From Jacaranda mimosifolia (taxonomy: Eukaryota; Streptophyta; Magnoliopsida; Lamiales; Bignoniaceae), in contig CM032123.1 in assembly GCA_018894105.1 (NCBI GenBank), forward strand, positions 29,675,744 through 29,739,743: a stretch of DNA of 64,000 nt, in the 5' to 3' direction. Under the pieces are notes generated by a model. The model was not told the DNA's origin. It saw only the letters and a program-made list of their open reading frames with translations, and searched no databases. Made by a program: the position numbers and the translations under genes. Below are positions 49,832-62,356 of the stretch, in pieces. Positions within the stretch are counted from its first letter, which is position 1. The number at the start of each line of letters is the position of its first letter.

Positions 49832-49867
49832 GAAATATATCAATTTGGTCTCACATATTTCTCTATT
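49751..49867. repeat. (ATT)n array flanked by a direct repeat
   Basis: ATATATCAATTTGGTCTCAC followed by ATATTTCTCTATT occurs on both sides (from about 49752 and about 49834) of an (ATT)n run of about 47 bases. Confidence 0.85.
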
Positions 49868-50795
49868 GATATTAATATTTATTTCTACCTTAAATAAACA
49901 TGGATACTTCATTACCCTCTTGCTCTAAGAGAAAGATTGCAAGGATCAACAATCTAACTTAGCTGAAAGTCTTTCCAACTTTATCTCATTAGGAAGACAT
50001 AATTTAATTTTAAGGTGCATATCATTCTTGACATACATTTAGGACGGACTAGGAGTTTTAAATTATCCCAATTATTCGTGCATGATGGAATTTGCGTGCT
50101 TTTACAATACAAATAATCATTAGCTAGGTCTTATAGACTAATATATATCGCAAAGAAAACACTAATTATAAATACTAATACCATTAAATCCCCTTTTCAT
50201 AGTCAAATTTAGAATTTGTGATCTCCAAATAAAATCGATTCAGGATCATAGGACACTTTTCTATCAGGTAGGAAGGGCTACGACACAAAATATACCTCTG
50301 CGTAATTTCCCCATAAATCTTATATCTATATATATGAAAAAAGAAAAAGATATCATGTAATGAAGAGAATTCTTATTAGTACATATGGTACTCAAAATTT
50401 GGAGTATGAAGGAGTTAACATTACCTTTTTATCATTTGAGTTGTCCTCTCGAATTGATCGATCAAAATCTTTGATTTGTATGTAAATCTTAACTCATTAA
50501 AAAAATTAGATCATTTTTATGGAGTTGTAATTTTGTATTAAAAATTTAATTTATTACCACTCTCTCCAACATTGATGAAATAGTCTATTGATGTTTATAG
50601 GTTGAACCTACAAATCTTCAGACCAAATTTTCGTATAATGTAAGGAAAAAGCTTCAATGTTATAAGCATATTAACACACCCTTTTTTTTTTTTTTTTCCA
50701 TTTTTTGCTAAATAGTTTAAGCCTTGTCTAACAAAGTTTTGACATGATATATATTTATCAATATTCAAGTCAGAATAATGACTCAGTTTAACAAA

Positions 50796-50796
<1 letters not shown>

Positions 50797-50838
<42 letters not shown>

Positions 50839-50857
50839 ATAATAATAATAATAATAA
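50797..50857. repeat. A tract followed by (AAT)n
   Basis: About 39 A bases then seven AAT units. Confidence 0.9.
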
Positions 50858-52607
50858 AGAAATGATATTCAATTAGGTCCTTTAATTTGTGACACAAAGA
50901 TATAACGTTGAATACCGAGAACTACAAACAAATTATCCAGTGTGCCTCTAAAACTATATACTGTTATTGACACTCTAAATTGTTGGTGTGCGTGAGGCTG
51001 GCACAAATAGGGCCCATTTGGTTTTATTTTCAAATTCTATTTTTATATTTTTTATTATTTAGAAATTAAAACACATTACTTTCTACACATTTTCACTTGA
51101 TATCATTTTCATTTTTATTCTCAAAATACATTTTTTAATAATATAAATTTATTTATATTCTCTCAATAATATACATATCTTTTTACTCTATTTCATCATT
51201 ACTATCTCTCTCTACCTACAACATACTAAATCTTATATAATCACTACTTTCTCAACAACTTATTCAAATATAAACTAATTTTCAACTCATTTTTATTGAC
51301 TACTTTTTCAAAATTTGAAAATAATGATATAATTTCCAAATAAAAATTCATTCAATATAATTAATAAAAAATGTAAATTGTCAGATTATCTTTTTAAATC
51401 AAATAATAAGAATGGGGCAGGTTAGGATTTAGTTAGCGATTTAGTTACCAGTCAAATTAAAAGATATATTTTTTCTTTTGCATTTTTGTATTTCTCACAA
51501 CTCTCTTTGGCGCAATTTATTTATTTAAAAGATAATGTATTTCTCACAACTCAATCAATTTAAATAAAAATTTTAAATTAAATTAAAATAGACAGGAGAA
51601 TGAGAAATATGAGTGTTACTACATGAAACTCAACTTTCATGAATGGTGGGGATTGAGAAATTTTGAAGAATTCATAAAAAGATAAATTGAGATAAAATAA
51701 AATAAATACATAGATACACTAAGCATATGTGGCTCTATTGTACATAGATATTTTACATATATATATATATATATTAATGTAATATAAATTCTTAACATTT
51801 TAGGCGTGGAAGTTTGCCATCAAACTATTTATTTGTTCTGTAATCCCAGTTTTTCTAGTGGTGGAATTATTGGAGATAATTTTGAGGAATATTTGTTTCA
51901 ACATTTCCTGTTAAGAGAAGGTTAGATTCTATCTCAATCTTTACATACAAAAAATTTGTTCATCAAAACTGATTCTACCTTTTGAATAGAATATGTATAT
52001 ATTTCCCAATAAAGTCCTAAGAAATACTTCTGGAAAACATCGATTGATTCCAGCAAGTCAAGCTTTTGTTTTGTTACAGGCAATTAAACATGGCAGCAGA
52101 TGTAGCAGATACTCAGATTTAAGTTCATAACCAAGCCTGCAGTGTCTTTTGCAAAAAAGCCACAAGATGCAGATTTAGCATTCTACCTAACCTTACAATT
52201 TACAAAGTAGAGCAGCATATAATTCCCTATAAAGGAAAATGGAAGGAGACAACATAGAATCAATCAACTGTAAATGCAAAGATACAAGTTTGTCTTAGGC
52301 CATACGACTGTTAATCTTTAATCATGCCTAACTTTCCTCAATTGCTGCAACTATATCATGCCGTGTCAACACAAATTTTTTCTTCTTTAAATTCGTTAGT
52401 GAGCATTAAGGGTTGCACAGGAGCCAAGTATAATGATGAATTGGTCCAAGAACTCGAGTGATAACTAGCAAGCTTCTTGTAATAGAGTATTTACACACAA
52501 CACCTAGTAATAGAGTCTTTGTAATCCATCAGTTTCCTAACGAGGAGGGGGGACGGGCTATAAGTTAATGAAATAGTACAAAGAAGTGAATATGCTATAT
52601 GTTCACC

Positions 52608-52734
52608 TTGTCGGGTAGCCTGTGGTTCAGTAGAAAAAGTTTCTCACATAATGTAGGAGGTTAGGAGGTTGAACCCTAACGAGATGTGTTTGCTTGTTTA
52701 AATGAAAATATATATACATACACACACACACATA
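52608..52734 (+). mobile_element. Probable tRNA-type SINE
   Basis: Starts with a tRNA-like stretch (GGGTAGCCTGTGGTTCAG), has a B-box-like GAGGTTGAACCCT near 52667-52679, and ends in a TA/CA-rich tail. Flanks TATATGTTCACC (52596-52607) and TATATGATCACC (52735-52746) match at 11 of 12. Confidence 0.65.
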
Positions 52735-52746
52735 TATATGATCACC

Positions 52747-53589
52747 ACTTGAAACCATCGCGATTCCAATGGTTGCATTGTGTCCACAATACAAATTTGA
52801 CCCTGTCCAGATTGTGAATCATATTCAGATTTGGATTATTAACTGTTCTACAATGATGTGCTGAAAATAGCCAGAATGTATGAAGAATCATCGATGTTTA
52901 TCAGCTATATATCAGTCTCCAGAATACTACGCCGGGCTGCCACACTTGCACACAGTTTCTATCCTATATGATCTGCTCTGTGTATCTTAAGAGGTTGCAA
53001 GAAGATGACAGGTTAACTAAACTGAAGGATATGCCAAACTAATTATATATCTAAGTCTTTGGTTGATGTAACTCAATAATCCTCCGTGCCTGAGTAGAAT
53101 CTGAGCATATCCACATTCTCTAGAATTGTCACAAGCAAATAGCTTTCAAATTTGGTAGTACAACTATCAAGTTAAGTGAGGCATTTATCTACCCTCAACT
53201 GATACACTCTGAAAGGCCTCCCAAGAAACCAGAGACTAAGAACAACAACATAAAAGCAATTAACTGAACTTTGACATGACCATACAGAGATTTAATCAAT
53301 AGAAAAAAGGTGGACAAAATTCTCAAAGAGATTTCCATACTATTACTGGAAGAACAGATCTCCTCCAGAATTTAACTCAAATCACAGTAATATTAAAACT
53401 AAATTCAACTTACATTTATATTAAATAATATTATGCATTAGAAAATATACATCAAGAGTCATCACAAACCCCCAAAACAAAAGCATAAAATTACAAAAAA
53501 TTAAAATAGAGAAAGTCAAAATTTACCAATCCATGGCATCCACCAGCAGAGTTTGCTACAAGTGTCAACAGTTGAAAACTTGAACTCCA
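52747..53589. other. Spacer and 3' region of the second RALF gene
   Basis: No recognisable gene. The part nearest 53589 is probably the RALF 3' UTR. Confidence 0.45.
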
Positions 53590-53979
53590 TTAATCTCCCC
53601 TTGCACACCTTGTAATCATCTCACAACCTCTGCCGTAAGAATTAGCAACACCATGACCCTTACAGTTATAATATGAAGCTCCAGGCCTATCACATGGCAC
53701 CAAATCCCTCTTCAAAGTATCATAGCTTATGTATTTTTTCTGCATCAGCAAAGTCCTCCTGTTGCTTTCAGAATCCATCATCTCTTCCTCCACTGCCATT
53801 GTTGAGCACTCACCAATCTTTCCTGCACAAACCCTTTTCACCATTGCACCCAATTCATGGGCTTTCATTGAATTTAGGTCCAAAGATGAGGCCCCTCTAC
53901 AGATTTCTGAGAAATATAGTGCCATCAAGAGAAGGGTGCAAAAGGGATGCAGCTGAGATTTGGGCATTTTGTGGATCAA
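53590..53979 (-). CDS. RALF: Canonical RALF preproprotein
   Basis: Single exon, 129 aa from the first ATG; the second Met (residue 5) is an equally plausible start because it puts the hydrophobic signal peptide (about residues 12-29) nearer the N-terminus. The pro-region has a C-x6-C pair (CAGKIGEC) and an S1P-type site RRTL. The mature peptide has YISYDTLKRD, then CDRPGASYYNC, the AN-YGRGC block and the final TRC, giving the four conserved cysteines. YISYDTL instead of YISYGAL is a mild change in the receptor-binding motif. It is a secreted signal acting through CrRLK1L kinases, by family knowledge. It lies between the two SAHH genes on the minus strand and is of a different RALF class from the one at 1.4 kb. 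Confidence 0.95.
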   Translation of the reverse strand: MIHKMPKSQLHPFCTLLLMALYFSEICRGASSLDLNSMKAHELGAMVKRVCAGKIGECSTMAVEEEMMDSESNRRTLLMQKKYISYDTLKRDLVPCDRPGASYYNCKGHGVANSYGRGCEMITRCARGD

Positions 53980-55430
53980 GGTAGTTTCAGTGTTTTCCTT
54001 ATTTGCTGATGGAAAATATTGGAGGCCAGTGAGATTGTCCGGGGATGGGTGGAGGGGTCATTAAATGAGTTTGGAGGGGTCACACTGTTATTTACACCTA
54101 CTATTCTGCTCATGAGAGTGACCCACCACCTTCAGCCAAAGTTTATTGGGCATGGATTTTTCTCTAAGATTTCCAACCTTATAGGTTGTAAGTGGACCAG
54201 TGTTGCTTTTTTCTTGCTTTAAAAAATTAGTTTGAGACAAGATGCAGGTAAAAAGCACTTTACATCCTTAAAGAACATTAGTTTGGTATTTGCACCATTG
54301 ATTTTGTTCTTGAAAACAATAATATATTGTCCACTAAAGAAACAAATTTAATCATTTCTAAGTGGCTTTTTTGGGTAGCATCACAAATTTGAGTTTTAAA
54401 TGTCAAATTTATAACTCAATTTTTTAATCCACGATCAGGATGAGATTGTACGATAAATCATATAGTGATTGATAATTTGATCCGATTAATTGCAAAAAAG
54501 TTTATGAATTTTTAAAAGTATTTAGTCTTTCAAAAATAAAATAATCATACATTTAGATAGAATATCTTTCAACGTTCATGCGTGCAACTCCATATAATGA
54601 TTAGAGGTATGAGGACGATTTTAATGTGCAATTCTATATGAAACATCAAATTAAAATAGAAAATTTTACTCTAAAAAATAGGTAAATGTAATAGTTTTGA
54701 TCGGAAGGAAAATTACTTGATTGTTTGGTACCGTTAACAAATGAGGCAAATTAAAGTAACTTACAAAATTCATTTAGTTTTATTTGGTTAAACTTGAAAT
54801 GGATGAACGGGCAATGTTCTGGTTTCATGAAGTATCATAAGACAGGTTTTCACAATACTAGATTTAACCTAATTACACTGTCTCAATGGGAATTGTATTT
54901 TATTTTATTTTTATTTTTTTGGGTTCGAGTGAAGATTCGTTCATTAATTAAATTGAACGAATGAAGGAAAATTTTTCACCAAAAGACAAACTTGTTCCGA
55001 ATTTGAAGAACTTTTCTTTGGGCCATGGTTTCTTGAGACACTGGTTGGCCTGTGAGCTTGAGGCCTCGGCTCTACATTATGAACGACAAAAATAGATTCC
55101 AAGAAAATCACTTTCAGACAGAACACGACTCATGACTCATGAGCCTAAACGCTTCCTTAATTGCAATGGGTTTGACAATTATGACATGATCATGATCATG
55201 GCAGCAAATTATTTGCATAATATAGTAAAATCTATGTTTGATTGGGCGGTGCAGTGAACAATTTGGTTTTGAGCCTACCAGCTAAAGGCATACTCATATT
55301 CTTATTTCTTAATAATGGTTGTAAAAGTGAGGAATTAAGTTCCATGAGAGAGTCCGGAAAGAAAAGCTTAGGGTTTGGTCTTTTGCATTTTGGGCACTTT
55401 TTGGAAAATATTTTGGGAGAATAGGGCAGT
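53980..55430. other. RALF upstream region and AT-rich spacer, no gene
   Basis: Short frames only. From about 55240 the sequence begins to resemble the tandem repeat units that follow. Confidence 0.45.
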
Positions 55431-58200
55431 GTTCTCCTATGTTCTAGGTATTTTGTAGAAAAAAAATTTGGGAGTGAATTTTTGGAAGAAAATTTGGAGA
55501 ATCTACCAAGTATTTCCTTTTGTTTTGGAAAAATATGAAAAATAATTTGAGAATGAGTTGTTTGTTTTTTTATGTTTTGGGTCAAACCAGTTGTTTTTTG
55601 TTAGGTTTGTAAGGTGAAAATAGTTTTTTTTTATATAATATATTATATATGTATGTATATTTATAATTAGATGATGTGTGTGTATATAAATGTAATAATT
55701 GATATATTGTTGTAATAAAATGATGTGTACTTAATTCAATTGGTGCTTTATTTTGAAATTTACATTTTAATGAATTTAACATTAGCAAATGATGTATTAT
55801 TTGAAAATATTTATTAATAAATATTAATTATTTATGAAATTATAAATATATTTTAATTATAAAAAAATCAACTGATATCATATTTGATATCAGCTTATAT
55901 AAAAAAATTTAATTATTGTACATTAATTATAAACTAATTCTTATTTATTCTTGAAATATAATTATTTAACTATTTATTATTTACAATTTATGTGTAAATA
56001 AAAAATCAATTATTTATTTAAATAAAATAAAATATATAAGACTTAATAACGATTCATCAAATTAAAAAAATAAATAATTTTATATTATATGAAACTAAAT
56101 CATCTTAAATTATTTGTTAAACAAATAAGCGTAATATTTATTTATACGTGAAATATAAAACATAATTAATATATACATAACAAGTTATTTAAATAATTAA
56201 ATAAATATTTATTTACTTTAACTTATTATTTAATTAATACATTATTTAGTAAATAAATTACTTTGTGACAATAAAAAATACTTAATTTTAATTAATTTTC
56301 TTGATAATTATTTTAATTATTTTAATATTAATTTATTAAACTTAATAGATTATTAAATAAATATCACACTATAATTTATTTTTTATAATAATTTTAAATA
56401 AATGTAAATATTAAAATTTAATGAAGATTAATTTATTTATTATATCAAATTAAAACATCTCAAATTATTTATTAAATGAATAAATGTAATATTTAATTAA
56501 TACTTACATATTAAATATAACAAATACATTATTTAATTATTAAGTAATTTAATTAATTTAATACGTTATTTAGTAAATAAATTATTCACTAAATTTAATT
56601 AATTTTCTTGACGATTAGTTTAATTAAATTTGTAAGCATAAGTTTTAGAATTTTTTAAGTAGTAAAATTTTAGTATTTTTATATACGTATATGTGTGTGC
56701 ATATATATACAAGAGTGAAGTGAGTGATTGAAAATTAAATGAGTGATGTGAAAGATAGAGTCAGAAGATGAGGGGTAGGTGTACTTTTTAAAATGTAGGT
56801 TTTTTTGGTTGAATTGTGAGGGATTTTTGGGGTAAAAAATTATAGTATTTTGGAAGAAAAATTGGAGAATGTGCCTACGTTTTGAAATTTTTTGGAGGGT
56901 TGGAAAAAATTCTCCCAAAATGTAGGAGAACAGGCCTTGGGTTTTCGGGGAAAAATTTGGAGAATGTGCTAAATGTTTCTTTTTGTTTTGGAAAAATAGG
57001 AAAAATGAATTGAGAATGAGGTGGTTGTTCCCTTTTGTTTTGGGAGGATATAAACTTTACTGTATAGGCCAAATCAATTGCATTTTTGTTGGATTTATCG
57101 GGTGAAAGTGACTTTTTTATGTAATGTATATATATATATATATATATTTATAGTTAGATGATGATGATGTATGTGTGTGTGTGTGCGCGCGCGCGCATAT
57201 GATTGCAATAAAATGATGTGTAACTAAATTAATTGGTGATTTATTATGAAATTTATATTTTATAAATTTAACATTAGCAAATGATGTATTACTTGGAAGA
57301 AAATACTTATTAATAAATATTAATTATTTATGAAATCAATAATTATATCTTAATTATAAAAAATTGGCTAATACCATAATTATGTCATAATTGTTAACAT
57401 CGGCTTATATAAAAAAAATTAACTACTATACATTAATTATAAACTAATTAATATTTATTGATTAAAATATAATTATTTAACTATTTATTATTTCTGATTT
57501 ATGTACAAATAAAAATTAACTATTGATTTAAATAAAATAATTTATTTAAAAATTTATTTATGTAATACTTATAACAATTCATCAAGTTAAAAAAATAAAT
57601 AATTTTATATTGTATGAAATTAAATCATCTTAAATTATTTATTAAATAAATAAACATAATATTCAATTACACGTGAATGAAAAATAAAACATAATTAATA
57701 TATAAATAATAAGTATCTTAATAATTAAATAAATCAATTTAATTAATTTAATAGATTATTTAATTACTTTAGCTCATTATTTAATTAATACATTTTAGTA
57801 AATAAATTACTTAGTAAACAATCAAATAATTTAATTAATTTTCTCAATAATTATTTTAATTATACTAATATTAATTTAATAAATTTAATATATTATTAAA
57901 TAATAATTAAATTTGTTATTATAATTTTAAATCTAAAGATTAATATTTAATGAAGATTAATATGGATTAGTGAAGTAAGATGGTAATAAATGAATGAGTG
58001 ATGTGAAAGGTAAGGTGATAAAGTGAAGGGGTAGGTGTGGTTTTTAAGGTACAGGGTATTTTGAGATTGTTTTGATAGGGATTTTTTGGGTATAGAATAT
58101 TTGTGTTCTGGAAGAATAATTGGAGAATGCGTAAACATTTTGAAGTTATTCTAGGAGTTGAAAAATATTTTGAGAAAATGCAAAAGAACAATCCTGTAGA
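55430..58200. repeat. Tandem repeat of diverged units of about 1.3-1.45 kb (two units plus partial)
   Basis: Unit A (about 55440-56890) and unit B (about 56900-58155) share, in order: TTGGAGAAT...TTTTGTTTTGGAAAAAT; GAATGAG; a (TG)n stretch; AAAATGATGTGTA; AACATTAGCAAATGATGTATTA; a very AT-rich core; AATGAGTGATGTGAAAG; GGGGTAGGTGT; and a TTGGAGAATG...TTTTGAA end. No coding capacity; frames on the minus strand (such as 56679-56918 and 57947-58138) only translate the repeat. Confidence 0.7.
57166..57200. repeat. Alternating (TG)n(CG)n stretch
   Basis: ATGTGTGTGTGTGTGCGCGC continues as CGCGCATATG: strict purine-pyrimidine alternation in an AT-rich setting. Confidence 0.85.
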
Positions 58201-58214
58201 GAATGTTTGGAGAT

Positions 58215-60000
58215 GTTCCAGGCTGGAGCCCAGTATCTTAACACGATATGATGCCGCCGGTTAAAAGCCTTGACTGTGGGAAACAAAGGCGTGTCCTTTT
58301 ATATTAAGATACTTACTTCTTCCAGTGTCAAAGTTAATCTGTAAATTTTTCTGATGCAGAGGATCCTTAAAAGGCAACTGCAGAGCATACTCAATTTAAG
58401 ACTTTGAGGATGGTAGGTATAAGGTAAAACGGATGTAAATGCGAGTATATGAGAGAAGGATAAAGAAGATAAGTAAGAGAATAAGAAAGAGTTATTATTA
58501 TTAGATTTAGGATTCCAAACCGATCTGGTTTTTACAACCCATTTCTTTCCTCTTATATAGGGAAGAAACTGACACTGTTTAGGTACAAAACGTGAAAACT
58601 AAGGTCCTACATAGTACAATTATTTTACAGACAAACTTGGGCCTATACGTAGTTAAGCAGTACAATAACTTTTGACAAACGGGTCTAATAAGGACAATAA
58701 TATAGAAGTGTGGACAGAAATTTTAACAAAGTAAAAATCGTAGTACAATAATTAAACACACTTTATATCTCTTAGTACAACCTAAGTCAAAAAGCCTGGA
58801 GGGTATGGTCCAAACACAATTGATGAATTATTCTGTTTAGGAGTTTGGATAAGTGGATTTTCTGGTTCAACAACTAATCCAGCTGTTTGCCACCATTGGC
58901 TATCAACTTCATATGGGTCCTGTGAATCAATCATCATATCCTCTTCTACCTTTGCTTTTCCTTTGTCTTTGCTTTGGGGTATAGAGTTTGAAATGAATGA
59001 TGAATAGCAATAGATTGCTGACTTGCTGTTGCAGCTGAACTCTGAGAAGATTTGTTGTGAGCAAGTGAATTCCACCCTGTTTGAAAATAGGTTATAGAAA
59101 TTTGTGATTTAGGAGTAGTCAATGTTGAACTGTTCAAAATAGGCTCTAACATCATTTTGAAGTTGTATTGCATAATCAATTGGCAATTTCTCCCATGGAG
59201 CACATCTTCAAATCTTGGCCAAATCTATAGTAGGATGATCGAATTTTGTTCTGTCATTTTTCTCTGAAATTCTCTTATATCCTTTCCATGCTCATAAAAT
59301 TCCCTATTGAGAAGATAAGGAAAAACACCATATTCTTGAACTAAATAAAAATATGGTAAATTATGGATTTGAGGAAAACTTTGCCTGGATAAGATATAAA
59401 TGATAGAAATTCCTTGGTTTGTTTTTCCAATTTGTTGAAGCTGGAGAGCCTTGAACATTCTCATCCAAGTTGATAATGGATAAAACCATTTCAAATATGT
59501 TCTAACACAAGGATTATTGTCATAATTATCAAACCAATCACTGTGTAGTTCAACAATCCATTTAAGAGACTGTTCAATGGGAAATTTCACAGCAATCTTC
59601 CATTGTTCAAGTAAGTACCAAATCACGCATAATAATTCCTTAGAAAACATAAGATGAAATGTGTAGAAACACTGAACAATATAAAGAAAGGATAGTCAGG
59701 ATGGAATTCTAAACCTCCAAAAGTATGAAGACCAGAGTTTCTTACTGTGAGGGATTGATATTTCAACATGAGTTCTTTTGCTCTGGATTGGATGGTTCTT
59801 GTTTTGATGAGATCATGGAGTTCAGGGGGTAGGCTTTCAAGTGGATATTCAAGGGTGGATGAGACTTTTGATGTGGCTAGGGAAGAAAACATACAAATAA
59901 TAGGAATGTGCTTCCAGGGGATTTCACAAAGTTTGGGTTTGGAAAGAAAATCTGCAAACACATTATTTTTTCCTTTGATATAATTTACACTGAAAGAATA
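58215..60000 (-). mobile_element. Endogenous pararetrovirus-like fragment (broken)
   Basis: On the minus strand the right end encodes what looks like the last part of a retroelement RNase H domain (about 59940-60000), followed by three overlapping broken frames (59623-59961, 59225-59650, 58782-59203) that read as one decayed C-terminal region with frame shifts between them. A promoter-like TATA box and long leader follow to about 58215. The order polymerase end, then promoter, then leader fits a Caulimoviridae genome better than an LTR element, and no LTR or primer site was seen. The upstream polymerase, protease, capsid and movement regions are absent, so this is a dead fragment. A retrotransposon origin is the alternative. 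Confidence 0.45.
58551..58560 (-). promoter_or_regulatory. TATA box of the pararetrovirus-like promoter
   Basis: CTATATAAGA on the minus strand, followed by a CT-rich leader with few start codons. It lies downstream of the broken frames, where a plant pararetrovirus would have its main promoter. Confidence 0.4.
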
Positions 60001-62356
60001 CTAAGAAAATCATTTTGACCATCTGAGTAACTATCTGGAGAAACGTAACCAAACTTGCTGCACGTCAGCATTAAATATCCAAAAATCCCATCCCCCCCCC
60101 CCCCCCCCCCCCCCCCCAACCCAACCATTTCGTTCTCCAACGTGTTTATGAAGGCTGCCATATTACCGCTTTGTCCCCTCTTCAATTCATTATTTAATGG
60201 CTTAAATGATTTATCCAACCATTTTAGATAAATATTTTATCTTTAATAGTTAAAATAAAATTATTATCTAATGCTTAAATGATTTTCTACTGATTTATGC
60301 CAAATGTATAGTGACTGATTACGAGCAGATATATTATATTTATCAATTTAATTTTAATAATTTTCTTTCTTACTTTAATGTTCTAATTATTATTTTTTCA
60401 AAAGTAAAAAAATATTATATTTATATTTTAATAATAATAATAGTAAAATAATTATTACTTTCTGTAAACACTATCAATTGAAATTTTCTATAGTGGAAGA
60501 TACTTACATAACCCAACCAAATATTTATATAACTGCATCTATCAAGATGAAAAAATTTACAAGATTTTGGAGACATACAAATAATCCGTACAATCAATTT
60601 TGAGGTATTGATTTAAATACATCATCTTTTTTAGCAAAATAATTATTTTGATTATTAGTATTATAAATTAATTGCCACGTTTTTTGTTTTACAAATATAC
60701 TAAAAGGTTTATGGTTATGAATTTATGCTATATATTAAAAATAATGTTAACAAAATGCCTACTATTTTAATTATCTCAATTTAAAAAAATTCATCTTTTC
60801 TTTCCTCCCAATGAAATTCTCAGACATATTGAATTGAAGTTTAAGTAGAATTTTTGGTGGAATTAATTTTTGCATTTTGTTATTATGAATTATTATTTTC
60901 ACCAAGTAGCCCTAATTACATACATATATATATATAAATATATACATACATATATATTATACATATTTTATCATTATCCTTACAATTAAAAAAAATCATT
61001 CAAAACCATTTTCAATCCCAAACACCAATACAAAAGTATTGATTTGATATCTAAGTAAAAAAATGTCTCCCATAAAACATAAACAAACGTACCAAAACTC
61101 CCTAAGACCAATTTTTAACTATTCCCCAAAATATAACAAAAAATTAATTACATTCCCCAATATAACTTTCACATTCTTCAATATCTCTTTCAACATTCAT
61201 TCTCCCAAAATACATAACAAAATCATACAAAAAACATAACCAAACATTGCCTTACTATTTCTGTTAAGAATGTCAAATAAGCCAATTTTTTAAGGTGAGG
61301 TTGAGAAGAAAGCCAGATGTCCTCAAAAAAGGGAAATAAGAGGTGCTAATGTGACAACAATGGTGTGTCATTGACTCATTTGCTATTCTCCAAAGAAAGG
61401 AGTGAGAGATGATCCAAGGAGAGATGCATATATGTGAATCTTGGGGGATGGCGAGTTAAGTTTATTTGAAAATCAAATCTTTGCATTTGAGAAGATTCTT
61501 TACAAAAAGATTGAGTTGTGAAAAGTTTTGAATAGATATCCTACGTTTACATTAAATTTTTTTTGGTTAAAATATTTATTTCTAGTTGCTTTAGAACAAT
61601 TAAGAAATTCTTTAGAAGAAATACGGATTTTTAGCAACAACATGTTTGATCTTGCTTATAGAGTCAAATCAATACGTTCTAAAAGAAATATTTGAATATC
61701 ATTCTCATCAATCTCATACCAAATTCCATCAATTGAATCATTTTTTCAAGAAATACGAGATATTCAAGTCATACAAGTAAAGTGTTTCATTCATTGATAA
61801 GAAAAACGAAAAACGTGAACGGAAATTGGACTAATGATAAAATAAAATTCTAAATCACAGACAGTGATTCCATTGATGATTGAAGAAAGAAAACTCTTGG
61901 TTCACTTCTCCGCCTCAACAACAAAAAAACAAATTAGTCAAATTTTATTGAATCTGACTTATAGTAATCATTTATCAAAGAATATCTCTAGTTATCAGAT
62001 AATTGAACAACTAAGAGCAATTTACTTGTGATACTTAATCGACATTCATAAGAAGTATCTCTTATTGTTTCACATAACTTAAGAGTTGACAGGGAAAGAT
62101 GCCGCATAAATAGAAAACAGAAGGAAATACACTTGTTATCATTGCTTGAGAAGGAAAAGAGAAGAAAAAGTAAAAGAACACCACCCTGGACTTATTTTTA
62201 GTCATCAAATGCACTTCCAAAATGGTAACCCCCAAGAACACCTCCAACAAAACCTCAAAAACTACCAACCTGACACAAAATCAGAATAATAAAAAAGAAA
62301 CAACAATGCTGATCATTGGCGTGTTTTGTTTTTCTCGATGCTCAATTTGCCTTCCC
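60001..62356. other. AT-rich spacer and SAHH copy 2 3' region, no gene
   Basis: Contains a 26-base C tract (60092-60117) and AT-rich DNA; CATAACCAAACATTGCC near 61250 resembles a MITE end, but no partner was found. The last 100-250 bases are probably the SAHH copy 2 3' UTR. Confidence 0.5.
60092..60117. repeat. 26-base C tract
   Basis: Uninterrupted C run close to the right edge of the pararetrovirus-like fragment. It produces a spurious poly-Gly frame on the minus strand. Confidence 0.95.

Larger units (their letters stand above)
49293..52595. other. SAHH 3' region and AT-rich intergenic DNA, no gene
   Basis: About the first 250 bases are probably the SAHH 3' UTR. Then AT-rich DNA with an (ATT)n array (49783-49830), a long A tract with AAT units (50797-50857) and a TA run near 51757. 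No coding content recognised. Confidence 0.55.

Noticed and set aside
50990..51370. GGGCCCATTTGGTTTTATTT, resembling a MITE start also seen near 5535
   Set aside because: No convincing inverted partner; could be coincidence in T-rich DNA.
60985..61260. Possible MITE ending CATAACCAAACATTGCC
   Set aside because: No matching inverted start or target duplication found.
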